From JANNBN01 sp031385545 (lineage in GTDB: Bacteria; Actinomycetota; Acidimicrobiia; Acidimicrobiales; JANYDT01), in the NCBI GenBank assembly GCA_031385545.1, contig JANNBN010000052.1, forward strand, positions 1 through 28,339: DNA of 28,339 bases. The letters run 5' to 3'. This document shows positions 14,205 through 21,031 of the stretch, piece after piece. Under the pieces are notes generated by a model. That model had not been told where the DNA came from, did no database searches, and saw nothing but the letters and a program-made list of their open reading frames with translations. A program made the translations under genes and the position numbers. How positions within the stretch are numbered: the first letter of the stretch is position 1; the number at the start of each line of letters is the position of its first letter.

Positions 14205-14717
14205 ATGAAGGGCAAATGGGCGAAAGGTATCGAGCCGAGGAACTTCGGCTGGGTTCTGAAAGATTCTCTGGCCTATTCAGAACGCCCTGGCGGCCACACG
14301 GCCAATCACCGGCGGGTTCGGCGGCACGAAGAGATCGTGTGGGTCCGTGAACACGGGTTCAACCGCATCGTGTCGGTACTCGGATCTCCACACAATTTGC
14401 ATGCGTACGACGAGATGGCAATGCCATATGCGCACGTACCGTTTGGGGCGCATGACGATGCTCACGCCGTCGTGTCGGTTCTTTACCCGCAGTTGCGTCT
14501 CTGGCTGGAAGCCGGCGAGCGCGTCCTCATGCACGCCGACGAGGTGTCGGACAAGTTGCAGGGTATCTTCGGAGGGTATCTGCTCTATACCGGCAAGCTT
14601 TCCACCGCTCCGCAGGCCATCACGGTCGTCGAAACGCTGATGTCCCGTCAGCTCGGTCAGCCTGGCCGCGAGATCGTGGTGATGGTCGCCGAAGGCCTCG
14701 CTTCACCGCTTCCGTAG
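14205..14717 (+). CDS. Dual-specificity phosphatase-like protein with replaced catalytic residues (putative pseudophosphatase)
   Basis: The 170-residue protein follows the order of elements of a small dual-specificity phosphatase: an early helix and strand (VREHGFNRIVSVLG), a tyrosine-rich strand and acid loop (YAHVPFGAHDD, D84/D85 in the general-acid position), a helix (VLYPQLRLWLEAG), then the strand-loop-helix of the active site, GERVLMHADEVSDKLQGIFG, followed by GYLLYTGKLSTAPQAI and a final helix. The position of the signature H-C-x5-R is occupied by H110-A111-x5-K117, so the nucleophilic Cys and the phosphate-binding Arg are both gone. It could bind a phosphorylated ligand without cleaving it. 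The assignment rests on pattern and predicted secondary structure, not on a search. It lies 52 bases after the hydrolase gene and 30 before panC. Confidence 0.6.
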   Translation: MKGKWAKGIEPRNFGWVLKDSLAYSERPGGHTANHRRVRRHEEIVWVREHGFNRIVSVLGSPHNLHAYDEMAMPYAHVPFGAHDDAHAVVSVLYPQLRLWLEAGERVLMHADEVSDKLQGIFGGYLLYTGKLSTAPQAITVVETLMSRQLGQPGREIVVMVAEGLASPLP

Positions 14718-14747
14718 CGTCAGACCCTTCGCACCCGAGTACCCCAC

Positions 14748-15602
14748 GTGCGACTGACAACGATCGGTGCCCTGCACGCAGAGGTGGCGCAGGCTCGGCG
14801 CTCCGGCCAGACCGTTGCGCTGGTTCCCACCATGGGCGCACTGCATCAGGGGCACGCAGCGCTCATCCGCGCAGCAGCCGAAGCCAACGATGTGGTGATC
14901 ACCACGGTCTTCGTGAACCCGCTGCAATTCGGGCCCAATGAAGACTTCGTGGCCTACCCTCGCGCCCTCGACGAAGATCAGGCCATTGCCAATAGGGCCG
15001 GGGCAACTCACCTGTTCTGTCCGTCCGTCACCGAGATGTATCCGCACGGTCCAAACGGCATGCTGACCACGGTGATCGTGAGCCAGATCACAGGCGTCCT
15101 CGACGGGGTGTCGCGTCCCGGCCATTTCGACGGGGTTGCCACAGTCGTGGCGAAGCTCTTCGCGATGACCGGCGAGTGCCGGGCGTACTTCGGGGAAAAA
15201 GACTTTCAGCAGTTGGCGGTCATCAAGGCGATGGTGGCTGACCTTTCGTTCCCTGTCGAGGTGATGGCAGTCCCAACGGTTCGTGAGCCGAACGGGTTGG
15301 CGATGTCGTCGCGTAACCGCTACCTCTCCGCCGAGCAACATGATGGCGCTTCGGTCATTCATCGGGCCCTGCTGGCCGGGCGCGCGTTGATGGACCACAG
15401 CGGATCTGTGAAACCGTCTGCCGATGACGTATCCAGCCTGATGCGATCGATGCTGGGCGCCTCGCCCGTCGTCGACTCCATCGACTACGCAGTGTGTGTC
15501 GATGCGTCGACGCTCACAACTCCTGCCGATGTTCACGCGGCGCCGGTGCGCATGTTGATCGCCTGCCGGGTCGGCCGTGCCCGACTGATCGACAACCTCT
15601 GA
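14748..15602 (+). CDS. panC: Pantothenate synthetase (pantoate-beta-alanine ligase)
   Basis: PanC condenses pantoate and beta-alanine with ATP to form pantothenate, the precursor of coenzyme A. The 284-residue product, of normal length, has the nucleotidyl-transferase HIGH-like segment VPTMGALHQGH (26-36), FVNPLQFGPNEDF, the pantoate-binding RPGHFDGVATVVAKL, GEKDFQQL and the KMSKS-like AMSSRNRYLS. The start is GTG at 14748. CoaX, two steps later in the same pathway, is 1.4 kb downstream with a glycoside hydrolase gene between; panB and panD are not in the window. Confidence 0.97.
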   Translation: MRLTTIGALHAEVAQARRSGQTVALVPTMGALHQGHAALIRAAAEANDVVITTVFVNPLQFGPNEDFVAYPRALDEDQAIANRAGATHLFCPSVTEMYPHGPNGMLTTVIVSQITGVLDGVSRPGHFDGVATVVAKLFAMTGECRAYFGEKDFQQLAVIKAMVADLSFPVEVMAVPTVREPNGLAMSSRNRYLSAEQHDGASVIHRALLAGRALMDHSGSVKPSADDVSSLMRSMLGASPVVDSIDYAVCVDASTLTTPADVHAAPVRMLIACRVGRARLIDNL

Positions 15603-15604
15603 CT

Positions 15605-15627
15605 TCGCCCGGCACGCAGCGGGGCGA
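15605..15627 (+). terminator. Candidate hairpin after panC
   Basis: TCGCCC and GGGCGA form a 6-bp stem with an 11-base loop right after the panC stop, followed by GTCTTGT. The tail is only mildly T-rich, so the call is tentative. Confidence 0.35.
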
Positions 15628-15656
15628 GTCTTGTCACAGCGTGAGACGATGGCGTG

Positions 15657-16988
15657 ATGGGGCTCTTCACCTTCGCCGGAGTGTTGGAAGGCTTTTACGG
15701 AAATCCGTGGACATGGGCTGAACGTCGCGCGGTGATGGAGCGAGCCGTTCCAGCGGGCCTTGCGTGGTTTGCCTGGGCACCGAAGGGAGACCCCCTGCAC
15801 CGTGACGAGTGGCGCACGGCGTTCACCGACGATCACCTCCAGGGCTTCGCCGATCTGCTCACAATCGAGGGGATCCATCTCTGCATCGGCATCGCGCCAG
15901 GACCGAACCCGGGCGTAACGGTCCAGGGTGATGCGGACACGCTGGTCGCCAAGTTGGAGCCGGTCGTGCAGCTGGTCGAAGCGGTCGGGTCGCACGTGCC
16001 GATGGTGATGGTTGCGTTCGACGACCTCGGCACCGACCTGACGGACCCTGTTCGGCACGGGGCGATCGTCAGCGCGCTGAGCAATGCGTTCGGCGACCGC
16101 GTCGTGCTGGCAGCAGTGCCCGTGCAGTATGCCGGCGTCACTCGAACTGACTACCTGGAACAGTTCAGCGCATCGCTGCCACCAGATGTGCTGGTCGGTT
16201 GGACCGGGGCGATGGTGGTGAATGACTCCATCGACGCAGCCGCCGCCGAAGCGTTCAGCGACGCAGTCGATGGGCGACCGTTGCTCCTGTGGGACAACTA
16301 CCCGGTGAACGACGCCTTGATGACCGGGCAACTGTTTCTGCACCCCCTGCGCGGCCGCGATTCGCTGCTGTCGGAGTTCTGTCCTGCATACTTTGCCAAT
16401 GCTGCGGTGCAACCGCAGCTTTCGCTTCCGCCGCTGCTCAGTGCCGCAGCGTTCTGCGAGACCGGCTTCTCCGTCGAGGTGTGGGACGAATTCGAACAAC
16501 CCGTACAGGTCGCGCTTCTTGCGGAAGCCTGCGATGGCGGAGAGCTATACCGACTTGGCGAGATCGCTATCGGCGACACCGAGTCCAAGGAGTTCGACGA
16601 TCTGTGGTGGTGGCTGGAACGAATCGAAGTGCTGGAGCTCGGCGGCCCACTCGGAGCCGAAGCGTCGCCTTGGGTGACACAAGCGAACGCCGAGGCTGAG
16701 CTGTGCCTGGTTGCGATGGATCTGTTGGACCGAGCGCCCGATGATGCCGATGTCCCAAACCTTGTTGTCGAGGTGTGGAGAAGGTGGCCCTCCATTCGCC
16801 GTTCAACAGTCAACGTGTTCGGCCACCGGCTCGCAGTGCGCCCCACGATGGGTGTTCACTCGGACGGAGCGTGGCACGTGGATGCCCCGTCTGTCGTGCG
16901 GGACAAGAACGTGACCGACCTTCTCTGCGACGCGGCGCTCCAACGCCACACTGTGTCGGACGGCCCGGGTTCGGGTTTGCGCTTGTAG
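15657..16988 (+). CDS. GH84 beta-N-acetylglucosaminidase (O-GlcNAcase-like), intracellular
   Basis: The 443-residue protein carries the NAGidase (GH84) catalytic domain: GVLEGFYGNPWTWAER at the N terminus (the hallmark first strand), WFAWAPKGDPLHRDEWR, the catalytic Asp pair in VAFDDLGTD (D122, D123), and the substrate-binding LLWDNYPVND (211-219). Family members cleave terminal beta-linked GlcNAc from proteins or glycans through substrate-assisted catalysis with the acetamido group. The C-terminal ~130 residues form a helical domain. There is no signal peptide, unlike the secreted GH84 enzymes of Clostridium and Bacteroides, so the substrate should be cytoplasmic: recycled wall sugars, a small glycoside or a modified protein. 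The ATG at 15657 is chosen over the in-frame GTG three bases earlier because GACGAT sits 6 bases before it. It lies between panC and coaX. Confidence 0.88.
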   Translation: MGLFTFAGVLEGFYGNPWTWAERRAVMERAVPAGLAWFAWAPKGDPLHRDEWRTAFTDDHLQGFADLLTIEGIHLCIGIAPGPNPGVTVQGDADTLVAKLEPVVQLVEAVGSHVPMVMVAFDDLGTDLTDPVRHGAIVSALSNAFGDRVVLAAVPVQYAGVTRTDYLEQFSASLPPDVLVGWTGAMVVNDSIDAAAAEAFSDAVDGRPLLLWDNYPVNDALMTGQLFLHPLRGRDSLLSEFCPAYFANAAVQPQLSLPPLLSAAAFCETGFSVEVWDEFEQPVQVALLAEACDGGELYRLGEIAIGDTESKEFDDLWWWLERIEVLELGGPLGAEASPWVTQANAEAELCLVAMDLLDRAPDDADVPNLVVEVWRRWPSIRRSTVNVFGHRLAVRPTMGVHSDGAWHVDAPSVVRDKNVTDLLCDAALQRHTVSDGPGSGLRL

Positions 16989-16991
16989 GGT
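16986..16991 (+). promoter_or_regulatory. Candidate -10 element for coaX
   Basis: TAGGGT overlaps the stop codon of the GH84 gene and ends 6 bases before the coaX GTG at 16998; there is no Shine-Dalgarno sequence. This fits a leaderless coaX transcript. Confidence 0.4.
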
Positions 16992-16997
16992 TGCGCC

Positions 16998-17795
16998 GTG
17001 CTCATCGTGATCGACGTCGGTAATACTCAAACCGTCATCGGCGTGTATCCCTCGGACGTGACGGGGCGGACCAACGGCTCTGAGCTGGCAGATCATTGGC
17101 GCATCGCCACGCAGGCTGACCGCACCCCCGATGAATTGGCAATGCTGTTCCGGCAGTTCCTGGCGTTGCGCGGAGACCGGTTTGACGCGGAGTCCGTTCA
17201 CGGCGTTGCGATCTGCTCCGGTGTGCCGCGTGCGACGGCGCACCTCCGGCGGATGTGCGAGCGCTACCTCGGCTTCCAGCCAACTGTGCTCGAACCGGGC
17301 GTGAAGACCGGTATCCCGGTTCTGTACGACAACCCGCGCGAGGTCGGTGCCGACCGGATTGCCAACGCGGTCGGGGCCTTGGACAAGTACGGGTCGCCCG
17401 TTGTGGTGGTGGACTTCGGAACAGCGACAACGTTCGATGTGATCTCACCGAAGGGTGAGTATCTGGGTGGGGCCATCATCCCCGGAGTCGAAATATCGCT
17501 CGAAGCGCTTTTCAACCGCGCCGCAGCGCTGCGGCGAGTTGAGCTGGTCGAACCGCGCAGCGTCATCGGAAAGTCCACCGTGGAGTCGTTGCAGTCCGGT
17601 GCACTGTTCGGATACTCCTCCATGATCGATGGGATGTGTGACCGCATCGAGGTCGAGATCGGGCCGTTCAAGGTGGTTTCTACCGGCGGCCTTGGGGCGT
17701 TGATCTCGCAGTTCTCCCGCCGGATCGACACCCACGACGCGTGGGTCACCTTGCACGGGTTGCGGCTGATCTTCGAAAAGAACCTCCCCGTCTGA
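16998..17795 (+). CDS. coaX: Type III pantothenate kinase
   Basis: CoaX phosphorylates pantothenate, the first step of coenzyme A synthesis from pantothenate, and unlike CoaA is not inhibited by CoA. The 265-residue product shows the ASKHA-fold signatures: IDVGNTQTVIGVY (5-17, phosphate loop), TGIPVLYDNPREVGADRIANAVGA in the middle with the substrate-binding GADR, VVDFGTATTFDVI, and GGAIIPGVEISLEAL. Length is normal. It starts with GTG at 16998. Together with panC upstream it covers pantothenate production and use; lysS follows 60 bases later, a gene order familiar from other actinobacteria. Confidence 0.96.
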   Translation: MLIVIDVGNTQTVIGVYPSDVTGRTNGSELADHWRIATQADRTPDELAMLFRQFLALRGDRFDAESVHGVAICSGVPRATAHLRRMCERYLGFQPTVLEPGVKTGIPVLYDNPREVGADRIANAVGALDKYGSPVVVVDFGTATTFDVISPKGEYLGGAIIPGVEISLEALFNRAAALRRVELVEPRSVIGKSTVESLQSGALFGYSSMIDGMCDRIEVEIGPFKVVSTGGLGALISQFSRRIDTHDAWVTLHGLRLIFEKNLPV

Positions 17796-17855
17796 CGAGG
17801 AAATCTCGGGGTTCCGTTCCGACAGAGGTGTGCGGATCGGCGACACTGGTGGGCC

Positions 17856-19277
17856 ATGTCTTCTGCACGTCTGACCATCCCGTATCGATTCGAGCCCACC
17901 GCGACAGCCGCAGCGCTGGTGGCCGAACATGACAGCGTCCTTGAGGCAGGTGCAGAGACCTGCATCGAGGTGACTCTTGCCGGCCGCCTGATGCTGCGGC
18001 GTGGCCAGGGCAAGCTCACCTTCGGGCAGCTCCAAGACGCGTCAGGACGTATCCAGCTGTTCGGTCCGGCTGACGTCACGCCTGACTTCGAAGACTTCAC
18101 CGGCCTGTCGCTCGGCGACTGGATCGGCGTCACCGGAACGGTGATGAAGACCAAGAAGGGCGAATTGTCCGTCAAGGTGACTGACTGGGTGCTGCTGGCC
18201 AAAGCCGCACGCCCGTTCCCTGACAAGTGGCACGGCTTGGCCGACGTCGACATGCGTTACCGCCAACGCTATGTGGACTTAGTGGTTACACCCGAGTCCA
18301 ACGGGACCCTACGCGCCCGGAGTGCCATCGTGAGCGGTATCCGGCGGTACATGGACGACCTGGGTTTCATCGAGGTCGAGACGCCTGTCCTGCAGCCGCT
18401 TCCGGGCGGGGCGTTGGCCAAGCCGTTCACCACGCACCACAACGCGCTCGACGTGCAGTTGTACCTGCGCATCTCGGTCGAGCTGTACCTCAAGCGACTC
18501 GTGGTCGGCGGCATCGAACGCGTCTACGAGATGGGCCGCGTGTTCCGCAACGAGGGCATCTCGCCGCGCCACAACCCTGAGTTCACGATGATCGAGATGT
18601 ACGCCGCATACTGGGACTATTCCGACCAGATGGCGTTGACCGAGAACCTTGTCGCGCACCTGTGCCAGCAACTTCACGGCACCACCAAGCTCACGTACGG
18701 CGACAAGGAACTCGACCTCACGCCGCCCTGGCCGAGGCGCAGCCTGGTGGCGATGGCCTCAGGCGCAACGGGCGTGGAACTGTCGCTCGACACCCCGCTC
18801 GAGGAATTGCGGGCCCTTGCTCGAAAGCACGACATCGAGGTGAAAGACGGCTACGGCCCCGGCAAGCTGCTGCTCGAGATCTACGAGAAGCTCTGTGAAC
18901 ATACGTTGTGGAACCCAACGCACATCGTGGACTATCCGAAGGAAGTCTCGCCGCTCGCCCGTGACCACCGCGACATTCCGGGCATGACCGAACGGTTCGA
19001 GACCATCGTCGCCGGCCGCGAGCTGTGCAACGGCTACTCCGAGCTCATCGACCCGGTGGAACAAGCTGCGCGCTTCGAAGATCAGGTCAAGGCCAGCGCC
19101 TACGACGACGAAGCAATGGTGATGGATCACGACTACATCCGGGCGTTGGAATACGGTCTGGCGCCGACCGGCGGGCTCGGCATCGGTATCGACCGCCTCG
19201 TCATGCTGCTTACCGACAGTTCCAGCATCCGCGACGTTGTCCTGTTCCCCACCTTGCGGCCAGAAGCGTTCGACTGA
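17856..19277 (+). CDS. lysS: Lysyl-tRNA synthetase, class II
   Basis: LysS charges tRNA-Lys with lysine using ATP. The 473-residue product has an N-terminal OB-fold anticodon-binding domain (about 35-135, beginning EVTLAGRLMLRRGQGKLTFGQLQD) and the class II catalytic core: motif 1 around IVSGIRRYMDDLGFIEVETPVL, the GGALAKPFTTHHN segment, motif 2 FRNEGISPRHNPEFTMIEMY and motif 3 GGLGIGIDRLVML. It is slightly shorter than E. coli LysS (~505) because of a short N terminus. The ATG at 17856 has GACACT 8 bases upstream, a weak leaderless -10. The next gene starts seven bases after the stop. Confidence 0.97.
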   Translation: MSSARLTIPYRFEPTATAAALVAEHDSVLEAGAETCIEVTLAGRLMLRRGQGKLTFGQLQDASGRIQLFGPADVTPDFEDFTGLSLGDWIGVTGTVMKTKKGELSVKVTDWVLLAKAARPFPDKWHGLADVDMRYRQRYVDLVVTPESNGTLRARSAIVSGIRRYMDDLGFIEVETPVLQPLPGGALAKPFTTHHNALDVQLYLRISVELYLKRLVVGGIERVYEMGRVFRNEGISPRHNPEFTMIEMYAAYWDYSDQMALTENLVAHLCQQLHGTTKLTYGDKELDLTPPWPRRSLVAMASGATGVELSLDTPLEELRALARKHDIEVKDGYGPGKLLLEIYEKLCEHTLWNPTHIVDYPKEVSPLARDHRDIPGMTERFETIVAGRELCNGYSELIDPVEQAARFEDQVKASAYDDEAMVMDHDYIRALEYGLAPTGGLGIGIDRLVMLLTDSSSIRDVVLFPTLRPEAFD

Positions 19278-19284
19278 GAACCCC

Positions 19285-20292
19285 GTGCGCGTGTTGATCA
19301 CCGGAGTCGGCGGTGCGCTGGGAGGCCGGGTCGCGTCGCTTGTCGAGGATCTGCGCGAAGTCGAAGCGGTCGCAGGTCTTGACGTGGTTGCGCCCAGCCG
19401 AGCGCTCCGCCGCACTGAAGTCAGTGTTGTCGACCCACGCGAACGACGGCTGGTGGCCAACGCTGTGAAGCGGTTTCGGCCGACCGCTGTGCTGCACCTT
19501 GGTATCTACGAGCCGGACGCCCGCGCGACGCCTCGTGTTGCAGCCGAGCGCACCATGGCAGGCACCACCACCGTGCTCGGGGTCGCAGCTGAAATCGGTG
19601 GTCTCGACCGGATCGTTGTTCGGTCCGGGTTCGAGATCTACGGCCGCCGCCCCAACTCCACGCAGGTTCCCGATGAGACAGCGACCCCTGACCCCACGTC
19701 TGCATTCGGCCGCACCCTGCTGCGCACAGAACAGCTCGCTCAGGCAACAGCTGACTCGGTTGGCGCGACCTGCTCGGTGCTCAGATTTGCGACGGTCGTC
19801 GGGCCCGACGTGCCGTCCCCGCTTGCCCGGTACCTTCGGCTCCGAGTGGTTCCGGTCAACGGCATTCCCGATGCGCCGCTGTCGTTGCTCCACGTCGACG
19901 ATGCGGCGCGCGCGATCGTTGCCAGCCTTCGGTTGCGGCTCGACGGTCCGCTGAACGTCGCAGGCGAAGGTTCGGTCACGGCGTTTCAGGCAGCGCTCCT
20001 CGGCGGCAACATTCCACTGCCCACCTTCGGCCCGTGGTGGAGCGTGGCGCGCCGCATCTCATCGGCTCTCGGGTCGCCTGTTCCCGATCACCTTCTGGAA
20101 CTGCTGCAACGCGGTCGCGTCGCCGACATCAGTCGGCTGCAGGTGTTGCCTGACCTCCTCCCCTCGCTGTCCACCATGGAAGTAGCCCGTGCACTGCACA
20201 CCTGGACTACCCAACCAGCCTCTCCTCAGACACCGACGAACGCGATTGACGCGGACGGTAAAGCGGTCGGGGCGAGTTCAGGAAAGCGATGA
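19285..20292 (+). CDS. NAD(P)-binding extended SDR, epimerase-like, lacking the YxxxK catalytic pair
   Basis: The 335-residue protein starts with a Rossmann fold (VLITGVGGALGGRVAS, Gly at 7, 10 and 13: the TGxxGxxG of extended SDRs) and continues with VVDPRERR, VLHLGIYEPDA and VVRSGFEIYGRRP as in NAD-dependent epimerases/dehydratases. At the place of the active-site YxxxK it reads SAFGRTLLRTEQL: Tyr is Phe141 and Lys is Leu145. Ordinary dehydrogenase chemistry is therefore unlikely; it may bind a nucleotide cofactor or act as a sensor or partner. The pair epimerase-like plus acyltransferase-like gene recalls mycobacterial Rv0501 (galE2)-Rv0502 (from memory). The start is GTG at 19285, seven bases after lysS, and the stop overlaps the next start (ATGA). 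The C-terminal ~40 residues are Pro/Thr/Ser-rich. Confidence 0.8.
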   Translation: MRVLITGVGGALGGRVASLVEDLREVEAVAGLDVVAPSRALRRTEVSVVDPRERRLVANAVKRFRPTAVLHLGIYEPDARATPRVAAERTMAGTTTVLGVAAEIGGLDRIVVRSGFEIYGRRPNSTQVPDETATPDPTSAFGRTLLRTEQLAQATADSVGATCSVLRFATVVGPDVPSPLARYLRLRVVPVNGIPDAPLSLLHVDDAARAIVASLRLRLDGPLNVAGEGSVTAFQAALLGGNIPLPTFGPWWSVARRISSALGSPVPDHLLELLQRGRVADISRLQVLPDLLPSLSTMEVARALHTWTTQPASPQTPTNAIDADGKAVGASSGKR

Positions 20293-20948
20293 ACCGCTCG
20301 CCCATCACCTCACCTCGTGAAGTTGTCCGCGCCATGAACAGGCGCCGATCTGGGGACTACGACGTCGACCCGTGGGGTGCAGACCCAGACTGGCTCGACA
20401 TTTTTTCAACCGTCGCGCCCATGCTGCGAGTGCGGATCGAAGGCTCTGATCGGCTACCCGCCAGCGGAGGTGTGCTGCTCGTCACCAATCGTCGAATCGG
20501 CATCGGTGAGCCGATTGCGCTCGCAGTAGGGATTCGCCGTGAAACGGGTCGCCTCGCCCGCCCGGTCGGGGTGCCCGATGGGCGAATGCTGTCACCGTTG
20601 GTTCGCCGGTTCGGGATGATCCGCTCGTCGGCGAACGAGATCCGCAGCGTGCTGGCCGCCGGCAACCTGGTGGTCGTCGGGCTCACGGCATCGTTGCGTC
20701 GTGAGGCCGGTACCGTTGCGTCTGACCTGCTGGCCCCAGCTCTTGACCTCGCGCTTCCGGTGTTCCCGGTCGCCACGGTCGGTGGCGAGCTGACAGGGTC
20801 CTGGCGAGTCCACATCGGTGCTGCCATCGCCGCGCCGTCCTCGGTTCGCCGAACCCCTCTCGCCGCCGCGGAGCTTGCAGACCGGGCACGCGCTGGTGTC
20901 CAGATGCTGCTGGAGGACGAGTTCCCCAGTCGTCTTGGCGGGGCCTGA
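20289..20948 (+). CDS. PlsC-like acyltransferase-family protein with degenerate active-site motifs
   Basis: The 219-residue protein has the order of a 1-acylglycerol-3-phosphate acyltransferase-type domain: DPDWLDIFSTVAPMLRVRIEG (the approach strand), LPASGGVLLVTNRRIGIGEP at the place of the NHxxxxD motif I, a middle LARPVG...RFGMIRSS (motif II region) and GNLVVVGLTASLRREAG at the place of the FPEGxRS motif III. Motif I reads R69-x4-E74 instead of H-x4-D, and motif III lacks the PEG core, so ordinary acyl transfer is doubtful. It has no clear transmembrane helix. The ATG at 20289 overlaps the stop of the SDR gene by four bases, so the two are coupled. Homology call is by pattern; it could be an inactive or repurposed member working with the SDR partner. 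Confidence 0.7.
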   Translation: MNRSPITSPREVVRAMNRRRSGDYDVDPWGADPDWLDIFSTVAPMLRVRIEGSDRLPASGGVLLVTNRRIGIGEPIALAVGIRRETGRLARPVGVPDGRMLSPLVRRFGMIRSSANEIRSVLAAGNLVVVGLTASLRREAGTVASDLLAPALDLALPVFPVATVGGELTGSWRVHIGAAIAAPSSVRRTPLAAAELADRARAGVQMLLEDEFPSRLGGA

Positions 20949-21015
20949 ACCCGCCGATCCGGCCACGTCGCGGGGGATGAACGGCGTCAGGGTTCGCACA
21001 CCACGGGTGCCCGGA

Positions 21016-21031
21016 TAGCCTGGAGGCTTAC
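21016..21031 (+). promoter_or_regulatory. Candidate -10 and ribosome-binding site of the SpoIID-domain gene
   Basis: TAGCCT (21016-21021) is followed at once by GGAGG (21022-21026) and then, after five bases, the ATG at 21032. Either the -10 is real and the leader is nearly absent, or GGAGG acts as Shine-Dalgarno on a longer transcript. The two readings exclude each other. Confidence 0.4.

Noticed and set aside
14703..16499. Minus-strand open frame of 598 codons opposite panC and the GH84 gene
   Set aside because: It spans two well-supported genes on the other strand and their intergenic region, and its product is His/Arg/Asp-rich without motifs.
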